64,000 nt of DNA from Nocardioides gansuensis (GCF_003076135.1 NZ_QDGZ01000011.1:1-64000); one strand, 5' to 3'. Shown: positions 1 through 9,592, counted from the stretch's first letter. Notes: generated from the sequence alone by a model not told the origin. Program-made: numbers and translations.

Positions 1-314
1 TGCGCCAGGACGCCGAGACCGCGCTGCACCCCTCCTGCACCGCGGCGATGGGCACCGGCGAGATGACGGTGACCGACCCGCTGTCGATGAAGGTGCACGG
101 CACCGAGGGCCTGCGGGTCTGCGACGCAAGCGTCTTCCCCTACGTCACCAACGGCAACATCTACGCCCCCGTGATGATGGTCGCCGAGAAGGCGGCCGAC
201 CTGATCCTCGGCAACACCCCGCTGCCGGCCGCCGACGTGCCGTACCACCGGCACCGCGACCACTCGCCCCTCTACCCGGCCGGCCACCCCCGCAACCTCG
301 TCAAGGAGCACTGA
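1..314 (+). CDS. betA: GMC-family choline dehydrogenase, C-terminal fragment (5' end outside window)
   Basis: This is the last 103 codons of a flavin-dependent GMC oxidoreductase; the frame is open from base 3. It would oxidise choline to betaine aldehyde (and possibly on to betaine). The family's C-terminal signatures are visible: an HPSCT-AAMG block carrying the active-site His, then an NGNIYAP block carrying the second catalytic position (Asn, as in choline oxidase), then the MMVAEKAADLIL flavin-contact helix. The stop codon overlaps the next gene's ATG (TGATG), so it is co-transcribed with the betaine-type ABC importer, which supports choline as the substrate over another alcohol. The N-terminal FAD fold cannot be checked. 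Confidence 0.85.
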   Translation, partial: RQDAETALHPSCTAAMGTGEMTVTDPLSMKVHGTEGLRVCDASVFPYVTNGNIYAPVMMVAEKAADLILGNTPLPAADVPYHRHRDHSPLYPAGHPRNLVKEH

Positions 315-1402
315 TGAGCCAGACCCTCGACCCGACGGTCGACCCGAGCACCGCCGCAGTCGGCGACGCCCGCGACGCGGGCGTGTCCGTGCGCAACCTG
401 TGGAAGATCTTCGGTCCCCGCGCCGACAAGGTCCTCGGTACGCCGGACGCCGAGCTGTCCCGCAAGGAGCTGAAGGCCAAGACCGGCTGCGTGGTCGGCG
501 TGAAGGACGTGTCCTTCGACGTCGCCCCCGGCGAGGTCTTCGTCGTGATGGGCCTGTCCGGGTCCGGCAAGTCCACGCTGGTGCGCTGCCTGACCAGGCT
601 GATCGAGCCGACCAGCGGCACCGTGCTCATCGACGGACGCGATGTCACAGCGGCATCCGAATCCGAGCTGCGCGACCTGCGCCGCAACCACGCGTCGATG
701 GTGTTCCAGCACTTCGGCCTCCTGCCGCACCGGCAGGTGATCGACAACGTCGCCTACGGTCTCGAGATCCGCGGTGTACCGAAGAGGGAACGACGGGCCA
801 AGGCCGCCGAGGTCGTCGACCTCGTCGGCCTCACGGGCTACGAGAAGTCCTACCCCGACCAGCTCTCCGGCGGCATGCAGCAACGCGTCGGACTGGCCCG
901 GGCGCTGGCGGGCGACCCGTCCCTGCTGCTCTTCGACGAGCCGTTCTCCGCCCTCGACCCGCTGATCCGGCGCGACATGCAGAACGAGGTGATCCGGCTC
1001 CACCACGAGCTCGGCAAGACGATGGTGTTTATCACCCACGACCTGCAGGAGGCCCTCAAGCTGGGTGACCGGATCCTGATCATGCGTGACGGCGAGGTCG
1101 TGCAGATCGGCACCCCGGACGAGGTCGTGGGCGCCCCCGCCGACGACTACGTCAAGGACTTCACCTCCGAGGTGCCCCGCTCGCACGTGCTCACCCTCAA
1201 GTGGGTGATGCGCGACCCGCGGCCCGGGGACTCCACCGAGGGCCCGGTCATGCCGTGCGACACCGTCGTGCGCAAGGCCGCCCAGGCGGCCCTGGCCTCC
1301 GAGCACCCGGTCCGCGTGGTCGACGACGCCGGCAACGTCATCGGCATCGTCGACGACGACGCGATCCTGCGGGTGGTCGTCGCCGAGGAGGAGTCGCACT
1401 GA
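314..1402 (+). CDS. proV: Glycine betaine/proline-type ABC importer, ATP-binding subunit with CBS tail
   Basis: The 362 aa protein would energise quaternary-amine uptake. Walker A (GLSGSGKS, about residue 80), the LSGGMQQR signature, Walker B (LLLFDEPFSALD) and the ITHDLQEA switch histidine are all present. The roughly 60-residue stretch before Walker A is the extended N-terminus typical of the ProV/OpuAA family, and the last 60 residues resemble a CBS module (VRVVDDAGNVIGIVDDD), which in OpuA senses ionic strength. It overlaps betA upstream and the permease downstream by 1 bp (TGATG). Next to betaine catabolism, it is as likely to feed the pathway as to serve osmoprotection. Confidence 0.93.
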   Translation: MSQTLDPTVDPSTAAVGDARDAGVSVRNLWKIFGPRADKVLGTPDAELSRKELKAKTGCVVGVKDVSFDVAPGEVFVVMGLSGSGKSTLVRCLTRLIEPTSGTVLIDGRDVTAASESELRDLRRNHASMVFQHFGLLPHRQVIDNVAYGLEIRGVPKRERRAKAAEVVDLVGLTGYEKSYPDQLSGGMQQRVGLARALAGDPSLLLFDEPFSALDPLIRRDMQNEVIRLHHELGKTMVFITHDLQEALKLGDRILIMRDGEVVQIGTPDEVVGAPADDYVKDFTSEVPRSHVLTLKWVMRDPRPGDSTEGPVMPCDTVVRKAAQAALASEHPVRVVDDAGNVIGIVDDDAILRVVVAEEESH

Positions 1403-3396
1403 TGGCCGCGACGACCGCCCCACCGGCCCCCGCGCGGGCCGAGCCCGGGGCCGCCCCGCAGGAGGCCGAGGATCGCGGCACCTCCCGGCTGCTGCTCGTC
1501 CTCGGTGTGGTCGCGGTGTGGATCCTGGTCTGGGCCTTCACCAAGGGCCAGGACACCCTGACCCTCTCGGGCCGCGAGCGCACGCCGGTCATGGACGATC
1601 TCGGGGCCTTCCGTGACAGCGTGCTCGCCAGCCGCGACAGCAACCCGCTCATCCAGCTCACCTACGGCGTGGGCGAGGCGTTCGTCGCGGCCATCGACTG
1701 GCTGCAGCGGATGGTGTCGATCCCAGACTTCCCGCGCCCGGTGCCACAGATCGGCTGGCTGGGCGTCACGGCCGTCGCGACGTTCGTCGGCTATGCGATC
1801 GCCAACTGGCGGATCGCGCTCCTGGTGCTCGCCTCGTTCCTGTCCTTCGGTGCCTTCGGCTACTGGTCGGAGGCCATGGACCTGCTCCTGGTGACGTTCG
1901 TAGCCGTCGGCCTGTCGGTGGTGATCGGCATGCCGCTGGCCGTGCTGATCGCCTACCGGCGACGGGCGGAGACGGTCTTCACCAACCTGCTGGACCTGAT
2001 GCAGACGATGCCCACGTTCGTCTACCTGCTCCCGATCGTGCTGTTCTTCGGCATCGGGGCGTCGACCGCGGTGGTCTGCACGCTGATCTATGCGTTGCCC
2101 CCGCTGATCCGGATCGCCGGCCACGGCATCAAGTCCGTCTCCGCCTCGACTCTCGAGGCCACCGATTCGGCCGGGCAGACCTTCTGGCAGCGGCTGACCA
2201 AGGTGCAGCTGCCGATGGCGCGCAAGACGATCGTGGTCGGTGTCAACCAGACCACGATGGCCGCCCTGTCGATGGCGACCATCGCCTCCTTCGTCGACGG
2301 CCCTGGCCTGGGGAAGCCGGTGCTGTCGGCGCTGGTGAAGAGCGACGTCGGTGGAGCCGTGGTTCCCGGTCTGCTCATCGTGCTGATGGCCGTGATGCTC
2401 GACCGTGCCACCACCGCCGCCTCCGAGCGGGGCGAGCTGGTGGCACGCGGCCACGGCCCGGACCCGAGGGTGCACCGGGTCGTCCTCGGTGCCGGCCTGG
2501 TGCTGGCGGCCGTGGCCGTCTACGTCTCGCGGCTCTACCCGTGGGCTGCGGAGTTCCCCGGGACGCCGCTGCGCGACACCGCGGCGAGCTGGTCGGACGC
2601 CACCGTCGCGTGGTTCACCGACACGTTCGGCGGCGTGGCCGGTGGGCTGGCCGACGCCGTCTCCTACGGGCTCCTCAATCCCATGCAGGCGCTGCTGGCG
2701 GAGTCGCCGTGGTGGCTGGCCGGGTCGGCGCTGGTGGCCATCTCCGCCGTCGCCGGTGGCGTCCGGGCGGCCGTGGCTGCGCTGGTCTGCCTCGGGGGCC
2801 TGCGGTTCCTGGGCCTGTGGCACGACTCGATGATCACGCTGACCATGACGCTGGTGGCGACGCTGATGGTGATGGTCCTGGCGCTGGTGCTCGGCGTCTG
2901 GATGGCCCGGCGGTCCTCGGTCGACCTGGTGCTGCGGCCGCTGCTCGACATGGGGCAGACCATTCCGCCGTTCGTCTACCTGATCCCCGTGCTCGCCCTG
3001 TTCGGACCCACCCGCTTCACCGCCATCGTGGCCGGCGTCATCTACGCCGCGCCGGCGGCGATCAAGCTCGTCGCCGACGGGGTGAAGGGCGTCTCGCAGG
3101 GCACCCTGGAGGCCTCGCGCTCCACCGGTGCCACGACCTGGCAGGAGATCACCAAGGTCCAGCTGCCGATGGCCAAGGGCTCACTCGTGCTGGCCGCCAA
3201 CCAGGGCCTGCTCTATGTGCTCGCGATGGCCGTCATCGGCGGCATGGTCGGCGCCGGAGCGCTCGGCTACGACGTGGTGCTCGGCTTCTCCCGCTCCGAG
3301 GAGTGGGGCAAGGGCGCCGCCGCCGGACTCAGCATCGTGCTGCTCGGGATCATGCTCGACCGCGTCATGCGCGCGGCCGCGCACCATACCCACTAG
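1402..3396 (+). CDS. proW: Glycine betaine ABC importer permease, two fused ProW-type modules
   Basis: At 664 aa this is about twice the length of an ordinary ProW. Two homologous permease modules are visible. The first has LLDLMQTMPTFVYLLPI and an EAA-type loop ending in TKVQLPMAR (about residues 190-280). The second has LLDMGQTIPPFVYLIPV and TKVQLPMAK (about 510-600). Each is surrounded by hydrophobic segments, so one polypeptide probably supplies the whole transmembrane dimer. The ATG at 1402 overlapping the upstream stop was chosen over the in-frame codon at 1201, which lies inside proV. The binding-protein gene follows 11 bp after the stop. Confidence 0.92.
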   Translation: MAATTAPPAPARAEPGAAPQEAEDRGTSRLLLVLGVVAVWILVWAFTKGQDTLTLSGRERTPVMDDLGAFRDSVLASRDSNPLIQLTYGVGEAFVAAIDWLQRMVSIPDFPRPVPQIGWLGVTAVATFVGYAIANWRIALLVLASFLSFGAFGYWSEAMDLLLVTFVAVGLSVVIGMPLAVLIAYRRRAETVFTNLLDLMQTMPTFVYLLPIVLFFGIGASTAVVCTLIYALPPLIRIAGHGIKSVSASTLEATDSAGQTFWQRLTKVQLPMARKTIVVGVNQTTMAALSMATIASFVDGPGLGKPVLSALVKSDVGGAVVPGLLIVLMAVMLDRATTAASERGELVARGHGPDPRVHRVVLGAGLVLAAVAVYVSRLYPWAAEFPGTPLRDTAASWSDATVAWFTDTFGGVAGGLADAVSYGLLNPMQALLAESPWWLAGSALVAISAVAGGVRAAVAALVCLGGLRFLGLWHDSMITLTMTLVATLMVMVLALVLGVWMARRSSVDLVLRPLLDMGQTIPPFVYLIPVLALFGPTRFTAIVAGVIYAAPAAIKLVADGVKGVSQGTLEASRSTGATTWQEITKVQLPMAKGSLVLAANQGLLYVLAMAVIGGMVGAGALGYDVVLGFSRSEEWGKGAAAGLSIVLLGIMLDRVMRAAAHHTH

Positions 3397-3407
3397 GAAG
3401 GAAATAC

Positions 3408-4394
3408 ATGTTGAACCAACTCACCAAGGCCCGCTGGGCTGTGGTCGCGGCGTGCTCGGCGCTTGCTCTCACGGCGTGTGGGGGAGGCACCATCGAGCAG
3501 CAGACCGAGGAGAACGCCGCGGCGGCCGCGGAGGCCGGCGGGGAGTGCGGCGAGCTGAACATGGCCGTCAACCCGTGGGTCGGCTACGAGGCCAACGCCT
3601 ATGTGGTGGGCACCGTCGCCGAGCGGGAGCTCGGCTGCACGGTCAACTACAAGGACCTCAAGGAGGACGTCTCCTGGCAGGGCTTCGGCACCGGCGAGGT
3701 CGACGTGGTGATCGAGGACTGGGGCCACCCCGACCTGGAGAAGAAGTTTTTCGAGGGCACCGGCGACGGCTCGGCCACCGACTTCGGGCCGACCGGCAAC
3801 GTCGGCATCATCGGCTGGTACGTGCCGCCGTGGCTGGCCGCGGAGCACCCGGACATCCTCGACTACAAGAACCTGAACAAGTACGCCGAGGAGTTCGCGA
3901 CGTCCGAGTCCGGAGGCCTGGGCCAGTTCCTGGGTGCCGACCCGTCGTACGTGCAGTTCGACGAGGCGATCGTCAGCAACCTCGGCCTGGACTTCAAGGT
4001 GGTCTTCTCCGGCTCGGAGGCCGCCTCGATCCAGGCATTCCAGAAGGCCGAGGAGAACAAGGAGTTCCTGATCGGCTACTTCTACGAGCCGCAGTGGCTC
4101 TTCGCGGAGCTGCCGCTCGAGAAGGTCTCGCTGCCGCCGTACGAGGCCGGCTGCCAGGACGACCCCGCCAAGGTCGCCTGCGACTATCCCGAGACCGAGC
4201 TGAAGAAGATCGTCTCCACCGAGTGGGCCGAGTCCGGCTCGCCCTCGGTCGACCTGGTCAAGAACTTCTCGTGGACCAACGAGGACCAGAACCTCGTGGC
4301 CAAGTACATCTCGCAGGAGGGCATGTCGCCGGCCGACGCCGCCGCCAGGTGGGTCGAGGAGAACCCCGACAAGGTAGAGGCCTGGCTGGGCTGA
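3408..4394 (+). CDS. proX: Glycine betaine ABC importer substrate-binding lipoprotein
   Basis: The 328 aa protein has an N-terminal membrane segment ending in a lipobox (LALTAC, Cys about residue 23), so it should be anchored outside the membrane. The mature part is OpuAC-like: NPWVGYEANAYVVG near the start and repeated Trp/Tyr-rich segments (VIEDWGHPDLE, IGWYVPPWLA, YFYEPQWLF) of the kind that form the aromatic cage around a trimethylammonium group. The ATG at 3408 follows an AGGAAGGA ribosome-binding site and agrees with the signal peptide; upstream in-frame codons lie inside proW. A terminator follows. Confidence 0.92.
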   Translation: MLNQLTKARWAVVAACSALALTACGGGTIEQQTEENAAAAAEAGGECGELNMAVNPWVGYEANAYVVGTVAERELGCTVNYKDLKEDVSWQGFGTGEVDVVIEDWGHPDLEKKFFEGTGDGSATDFGPTGNVGIIGWYVPPWLAAEHPDILDYKNLNKYAEEFATSESGGLGQFLGADPSYVQFDEAIVSNLGLDFKVVFSGSEAASIQAFQKAEENKEFLIGYFYEPQWLFAELPLEKVSLPPYEAGCQDDPAKVACDYPETELKKIVSTEWAESGSPSVDLVKNFSWTNEDQNLVAKYISQEGMSPADAAARWVEENPDKVEAWLG

Positions 4395-4419
4395 CCTCGA
4401 TGCGACTGCGCATCACGAA

Positions 4420-4455
4420 CCGGCCCGGCTCCCTCACGCGAGGGGGCCGGGCCGG
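4420..4455 (+). terminator. Rho-independent-type hairpin after the betaine ABC importer
   Basis: A 15-bp stem (arms 4420-4434 and 4441-4455, one G-T pair) closes a 6-nt loop 25 bp after the proX stop. There is no long T tract, as is common in high-GC actinobacteria. It separates the importer operon from the dimethylglycine oxidase operon. Confidence 0.8.
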
Positions 4456-4564
4456 GTCCATTTCCCGCTCGGCACGCGGGCTCGCGCCCCTTCGGAACCC
4501 ACGAGAAATTCATTGCTCCAAGGGGTTGACGAGATACAGGTCACAAAGGCATCGTTGCCTGTAG

Positions 4565-4589
4565 CGCAATACAGTGCAACATACGCAAC
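4565..4589. promoter_or_regulatory. Putative IclR-type operator A, upstream of the betaine catabolic operon
   Basis: On the minus strand the element reads GTTGCGTAT, 4 nt, CACTG, TATTGCG. The same blocks occur upstream of purU (25214-25245), with degenerate versions upstream of the BCCT transporter (27114-27130) and between iclR and folD (28086-28120). It lies 13 bp before the dmg start codon. The rest of the 208-bp gap holds the proX terminator and a TTGACG at 4526-4531 that could be a -35 box, without a convincing -10. Assignment to the IclR protein is inferred from proximity. Confidence 0.55.
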
Positions 4590-4602
4590 AGGAGGCCTCA
4601 GC

Positions 4603-7050
4603 ATGGTCGGACGTCGGACCGTCATCATCGGCGCCGGAGTCGTGGGAGCGGCGCTCGCCGACGAGCTCTCGGCGCTCGGCTGGACAGACATCACCGTCCT
4701 CGACCAGGGCGACCTCCCCGCCACGGGAGGCTCCAGCTCCCACGCGCCCGGCCTGGTCTTCCAGGCCAGCGGCTCCAAGGTGCTGACCGACCTGGCCCGC
4801 TACACGGTTGAGAAGCTCGTCTCCCTGCAGCACGAGGGCCAGTCCTGCTTCCTCCAGGTCGGCGGCCTCGAGGTGGCCACGACGCCCGAGCGCCTGGCCG
4901 AGCTGCACCGTCGCCACGGCTGGTTGACCTCGTGGGGTGTCGAGGCCGAGGTCGTCGACGCCGACCGCTGCGTCGAGCTGCACGACCTGGTCGACCGCGA
5001 CCTGGTCCTCGGCGGTCTCTGGTGCCCGACCGACGGCCTCGCCAAGGCGCTCTGGGCGGTCGAGGCGCAGATCGAGCGCGCCAAGAGCCGCGGCGTACGG
5101 TTCCTGGCCCGCCACGAGGTCACGGACATGGTCGTCGAAGACGGCAAGGTCTCCGCAGTCGTCACCGACCACGGCGAGATCCCCGCCGACATCGTCGTCT
5201 CCTGCGCCGGCATCTGGGGCCCGAAGGTCGCCGCGCTCGTCGGCCTCGACCTGCCGCTCACCCCGCTCGCCCACCAGCTCGCCTGGACCGGCGACATCCC
5301 GCAGCTGAAGGGCCAGACGGAGGAGGCGGTCCGCCCGATCCTCCGCCACCAGGAGTCGGGCCTCTACTACCGCGACCGCTACGAGGGCCTGGGCATCGGC
5401 TACTACCACCACGAGCCGATGCCGATCGAGGCGACCGAAATCCGCTCGATGGAGGAGGCGGACCAGACCGGCAACATGCCGTCCGTCCTCGCCTTCACCC
5501 CCGAGGACTTCGAGCCGGCCTGGGAGGAGACCCAGCGCCTGCTGCCCGCGACCAGCGAGACCAAGGTCGAGGAAGGCATCAACGGCCTCTTCTCCTTCAC
5601 CACCGACGGCATGCCGCTCCTCGGCGAGTCGCGCGAGGTCAAGGGCTTCTGGGTCGCCGAGGCCGTGTGGGTCACCCACTCCGCCGGTGTCGGCCGGGCT
5701 GTCGCCGAGTGGCTGGCCAACGGCTACTGCGAGAGCTTCGACATCCACGAGTGCGACGTGAACCGCTTTGAGGACTACCAGGTCGCCCCGGCGTACGTCC
5801 TCGAGCGCGACTGCCAGAACTTCCGCGAGGTCTATGACATCCTGCACCCGCTGCAGCCGATGGACTCGCCGCGCAACGTCCGCCTCTCGCCGTTCTTCAG
5901 CCGCGAGGAGGAGCTCGACGCCTTCTTCCTGCCGGCCAACGGCTGGGAGCGCCCGCACTGGTACGGCGCCAACGCCCACCTGCTCGAGCGCTACGACATC
6001 CCGACCCCCAACGACTGGGCCGCGAAGTACTGGGACCCGATCGTGGGCGCCGAGGCGAAGGCGACCCGCGAGGGCGTCGCGATGTACGACATGACCGCCC
6101 TCAAGCGGATCACCGTGACCGGCCCCGGCGCGACGGAGTTCCTCCAGAAGATCTGCACCGGTGACGTCGACAAGTCCGTCGGCGCGGTCGTCTACACCCT
6201 GCTCCTCGACGTCGACGGCGGCATCCGCAGCGACATCACCGTCGCTCGCCTGGGCAAGCACCACTACCAGGTCGGCGCCAACGGCGCGCTCGACATCGAC
6301 TGGTTCGAGCGCCACCTCCCCGAGGACGGCACCGTCCAGATCACCGACATCACGCCGGGCACCTGCTGCATCGGCCTGTGGGGCCCGAAGGCCCGCGACG
6401 TGCTCGCCGGCATCACCGACGCCGACATGACCAACGACGGCCTGAAGTACTTCCGCGCCAAGTCCCTCACCATCGGCAACGTCCCGGTCACCGCATGGCG
6501 CCTGTCGTACGTCGGTGAGCTCGGCTGGGAGATCTACACGACCGCCGACCTGGGCCAGCGCCTCTGGGACACCCTCTGGGAGGCCGGCCAGGAGCACGGC
6601 ATCATCGCTGCCGGCCGTGGCGCCTTCAACAGCCTCCGCCTGGAGAAGGGCTACCGCTCCTTCGGTGGCGACATGACCAACGAGCACGACCCGTACGAGG
6701 CCGGCCTCGGCTTCGCGGTGAAGCTCGACAAGGGCGACTTCATCGGTCGCGACGCGCTCATCGAGCGCAAGGAGAACCAGACCAAGACGCTGGCCTGCCT
6801 CACGATCGACAGCACCGATGACGTCGTCCTCGGCAAGGAGCCGGTCTTCGCCGACGGCAAGCCGGTCGGCTACGTCACCTCCGCGGCCTACGGCTACACG
6901 ATCGAGAAGGGCATCGCCTACGCCTGGCTGCCCCTCGAGGTCGCCGAGATCGGCACCGAGCTCGAGATCGGCTACTTCGACAAGCGGGTCAAGGCCGTCG
7001 TGACGGCCGAGCCGCTCTTCGACCCGAAGATGACCCGCCTCCGCGGCTGA
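4603..7050 (+). CDS. dmg: Dimethylglycine oxidase (FAD oxidoreductase fused to GcvT-type THF domain)
   Basis: The 815 aa protein matches the length and layout of Arthrobacter dimethylglycine oxidase. An N-terminal FAD-binding fold (VIIGAGVVGAALADEL, residues 6-22, then GSSSHAPGLVFQ) is followed by a DAO-type domain to about residue 420 and a GcvT/aminomethyltransferase half (LKRITVTGPGATEFLQ, LSYVGELGWEIY, RSFGGDM). It would demethylate dimethylglycine to sarcosine and pass the methylene group to tetrahydrofolate. The ATG at 4603 sits 7 nt after GGAGG (4591-4595); a TTG 30 codons upstream was rejected. It is the first gene of the plus-strand catabolic run. Confidence 0.88.
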   Translation: MVGRRTVIIGAGVVGAALADELSALGWTDITVLDQGDLPATGGSSSHAPGLVFQASGSKVLTDLARYTVEKLVSLQHEGQSCFLQVGGLEVATTPERLAELHRRHGWLTSWGVEAEVVDADRCVELHDLVDRDLVLGGLWCPTDGLAKALWAVEAQIERAKSRGVRFLARHEVTDMVVEDGKVSAVVTDHGEIPADIVVSCAGIWGPKVAALVGLDLPLTPLAHQLAWTGDIPQLKGQTEEAVRPILRHQESGLYYRDRYEGLGIGYYHHEPMPIEATEIRSMEEADQTGNMPSVLAFTPEDFEPAWEETQRLLPATSETKVEEGINGLFSFTTDGMPLLGESREVKGFWVAEAVWVTHSAGVGRAVAEWLANGYCESFDIHECDVNRFEDYQVAPAYVLERDCQNFREVYDILHPLQPMDSPRNVRLSPFFSREEELDAFFLPANGWERPHWYGANAHLLERYDIPTPNDWAAKYWDPIVGAEAKATREGVAMYDMTALKRITVTGPGATEFLQKICTGDVDKSVGAVVYTLLLDVDGGIRSDITVARLGKHHYQVGANGALDIDWFERHLPEDGTVQITDITPGTCCIGLWGPKARDVLAGITDADMTNDGLKYFRAKSLTIGNVPVTAWRLSYVGELGWEIYTTADLGQRLWDTLWEAGQEHGIIAAGRGAFNSLRLEKGYRSFGGDMTNEHDPYEAGLGFAVKLDKGDFIGRDALIERKENQTKTLACLTIDSTDDVVLGKEPVFADGKPVGYVTSAAYGYTIEKGIAYAWLPLEVAEIGTELEIGYFDKRVKAVVTAEPLFDPKMTRLRG

Positions 7051-7102
7051 TCACACACGTCCCCCTTCTTCTCTCTCACCACTTTTCATCCGGAGGTTCC
7101 CT

Positions 7103-8422
7103 GTGACTTTCAAGACCGGCCCTGCGGCCAACATCGCCGAGATCGCTGCCATGGTCGAGCGCCGCGAGGTGGGCTACAGCCTGGAGTCCGCCTTCTACGC
7201 GAGCCAGGAGGTCTACGACCTCGACATGAAGGCGATCTTCGGCGAGCACTGGCTCTTCGTCTCCACCGAGGCCGAGATCCCCGAGCCGGGTGACTACGTC
7301 ACCGTCGAGATCGGCACCCAGTCGCTGATCATCGTGCGCGACGACGACGAGGAGGTCCGTGCGCTGCGCAACGTGTGCCGGCACCGCGGCTCGCGCCTGG
7401 TCGAGGACGCGTGCGGCTCGGTCGGCAACCTGGTCTGCCCCTACCACCAGTGGACCTACCGCACCGACGGCAGCCTGATCTTCGCCGAGAGCCAGTCGCC
7501 CAGCTTCGACAAGAACCAGTTCGGCCTCAAGCAGGTCCACGTGCGCACGGTCGGCGGCCTGATCTTCGTCTGCCTGGCCGACGAGCCGCCGGCGGACTTC
7601 GACGAGGTCGCCTCGGTGATCGAGCCCTACCTCGCGTCCTACCGCCTCAAGGAGGCGAAGGTCGCCCACCAGACCGACCTGGTCGAGGAGGGCAACTGGA
7701 AGCTCGTCATGGAGAACAACCGCGAGTGCCACCACTGCGACGCCTCGCACCCCGAGCTGATCACGTCGTACTTCCCGTTCCTTCGCTACTCGGAGGAGGA
7801 CGTCACGCCGCGCATGCAGCCGATCTACGAGCGCTACCTCGCCGCCACCGAGAACCTCGACAACGTCTGCAAGCTCAACGGCGTCCCGCGCGAGCTCGTC
7901 CACGAGCTCGACACGCGCCCGACCGGCTTCATGATCATGCGCCTTCCGCTGGACGGCGACGGGGCCTCCTTCGGCATCGACGGATCCCAGGTCTGCAAGA
8001 AGCTCATCGGCGACGTCACCACTCCGCAGTTCGGTGACCTCTCCCTGCACATGCAGCCCAACTCGTGGTTCCACTTCCTCAGCGACCACGTGATCGTCTT
8101 CAGCGTCCTGCCGATCGCTCCGGACAAGTCCATGGTCCGCACGACCTGGCTGGTCCACCCGGACGCCGTCGAGGGCGAGGACTACACCATCGAGGGGCTG
8201 ACCAGCGTCTGGAAGGCCACCAACGACCAGGACCGCGCGCTGGTCGAGAAGGCCCAGCGCGGCGTCACGGACCCGAGCTACGTGCCTGGTCCCTACGCGC
8301 TGGTCGAGGACGACGTCGAGTCGTTCATCAACTGGTACATCCGCCGCCTCCACGACTACCTCACGCCGCACCACGAGCACGCCGAGAAGCTCGGCCGCCT
8401 CAACGCGGTCGCGAGCCAATAG
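7103..8422 (+). CDS. gbcA: Glycine betaine demethylase, Rieske oxygenase component
   Basis: The 439 aa protein is a Rieske non-heme iron oxygenase alpha subunit. The Rieske ligands are C92, H94, C112 and H115 (CRHRG and CPYHQW). The mononuclear iron motif NNRECHHCDASHPEL (about 205-219) supplies the two His ligands and resembles GbcA and stachydrine demethylases. It would convert glycine betaine to dimethylglycine and formaldehyde using electrons from the next gene's product. GTG at 7103 is preceded at 6 nt by GGAGG (7092-7096). Its place between dimethylglycine oxidase and a GbcB-like reductase makes betaine the best substrate guess; choline monooxygenase is the main alternative. Confidence 0.88.
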   Translation: MTFKTGPAANIAEIAAMVERREVGYSLESAFYASQEVYDLDMKAIFGEHWLFVSTEAEIPEPGDYVTVEIGTQSLIIVRDDDEEVRALRNVCRHRGSRLVEDACGSVGNLVCPYHQWTYRTDGSLIFAESQSPSFDKNQFGLKQVHVRTVGGLIFVCLADEPPADFDEVASVIEPYLASYRLKEAKVAHQTDLVEEGNWKLVMENNRECHHCDASHPELITSYFPFLRYSEEDVTPRMQPIYERYLAATENLDNVCKLNGVPRELVHELDTRPTGFMIMRLPLDGDGASFGIDGSQVCKKLIGDVTTPQFGDLSLHMQPNSWFHFLSDHVIVFSVLPIAPDKSMVRTTWLVHPDAVEGEDYTIEGLTSVWKATNDQDRALVEKAQRGVTDPSYVPGPYALVEDDVESFINWYIRRLHDYLTPHHEHAEKLGRLNAVASQ

Positions 8423-8449
8423 TCACCACCTGAGCTCAGGAGTAGAGAA

Positions 8450-9592
8450 ATGTCGTCCACCCAGGCACCTCGGCGCCTCGTGCCGGCCCTGCAGTCGCCG
8501 GTCTGCTGGTCGGAGGAGGACCAGACCGTTCTGGTGTGCACCGCGGTCAGCGACGTCACCCACGACGTCAAGAACTTCGTGTTCGAGCCCGAGGGCGAGC
8601 AGGTCTTCGACTTCGAGGCCGGGCAGTTCCTGACCCTGATGCTCGACATCGACGGCTACCCGGTGAACCGCTGCTACACGATCTCGTCGCCTCCGACGCG
8701 CCCCCACCGCCTCGCCATCACGGTCAAGCGCGTCCTGGGTGGCACGGTGTCCAACTGGGTCCACGACAACATCGTGCCCGGCAGCAAGGTCAACGCGATG
8801 GCGCCGCTGGGTGCCTTCACGCTCGCCAAGCAGCCGGCGGAGAAGTACCTCTTCCTCTCCGCCGGCAGCGGGATCACCCCGCTCATGTCGATGCTGCGGA
8901 CGATGTACGACCTGGGGTCGCACGCCGACGTGGTCTTCCTCCACAGCGCGCGCACGCCGAGCGACATCGTGTTCCGTCACGAGCTCGCGGCCATCGAGAT
9001 GCTCATGCCCAACCTCCGCGTGGTGCACGTCTGCGAGAACGACTACCCCTCGGAGCGCTGGGGTGGCATGCGTGGGCGCCTCTCGCCCACCATGCTCCAC
9101 ACGATCGTCCCCGACCTGCACGAGCGGGTGACCTTCAACTGCGGTCCGGTGCCCTACATGGAAGCCGTACGCCGCATCCTCGGCGAGCTCGAGTACGACC
9201 TCGGCAACTACCACGAGGAGAGCTTCACCTTCGACGACCCGGCCCAGCCGGGCGCGACGCCGCCGCCGGAGGGAGTCGAGTACGACGAGATCGCCATCGC
9301 TCCGCCGCCCGCCGGCGACGACGGGGTGGCGACGTACTCCGTCGAGTTCACCAAGAGCGGGCGCACCGTCACGTGTCGCGCCGACCAGAACGTCCTGGAC
9401 GCGGCGCTCGCCGCCGGCATTCGCCTCGCGTCGTCCTGCAGCCAGGGCATGTGCGGCACCTGCAAGCTCCCCAAGCTGTCCGGCGAGGTGGAGATGAACC
9501 ACAACGGCGGCATCCGCCCTCGCGAGGTCGCCGCCGGAAAGATCCTCGCCTGCTGTTCCAAGCCCCTCAGCGACCTTTCGCTCGACGCCTGA
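8450..9592 (+). CDS. gbcB: Glycine betaine demethylase reductase (FAD/NAD(P)H plus 2Fe-2S ferredoxin)
   Basis: The 380 aa protein has the order FAD-binding (NRCYTISSPP, about residues 70-80), NAD(P)-binding (FLSAGSGITPLMSMLRTM, about 133-150) and a C-terminal plant-type ferredoxin with CSQGMCGTC and a later Cys near the end. This order is that of GbcB-type reductases, which deliver electrons from NAD(P)H to the Rieske oxygenase. ATG at 8450 follows a CAGGAG site. It lies 27 bp after gbcA, consistent with co-expression of a two-component enzyme. Confidence 0.88.
   Translation: MSSTQAPRRLVPALQSPVCWSEEDQTVLVCTAVSDVTHDVKNFVFEPEGEQVFDFEAGQFLTLMLDIDGYPVNRCYTISSPPTRPHRLAITVKRVLGGTVSNWVHDNIVPGSKVNAMAPLGAFTLAKQPAEKYLFLSAGSGITPLMSMLRTMYDLGSHADVVFLHSARTPSDIVFRHELAAIEMLMPNLRVVHVCENDYPSERWGGMRGRLSPTMLHTIVPDLHERVTFNCGPVPYMEAVRRILGELEYDLGNYHEESFTFDDPAQPGATPPPEGVEYDEIAIAPPPAGDDGVATYSVEFTKSGRTVTCRADQNVLDAALAAGIRLASSCSQGMCGTCKLPKLSGEVEMNHNGGIRPREVAAGKILACCSKPLSDLSLDA

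Noticed and set aside
4513..4602. TTG start 30 codons upstream of dmg
   Set aside because: It lies upstream of the operator and has no ribosome-binding site, while ATG 4603 has GGAGG at proper spacing and fits the family N-terminus.
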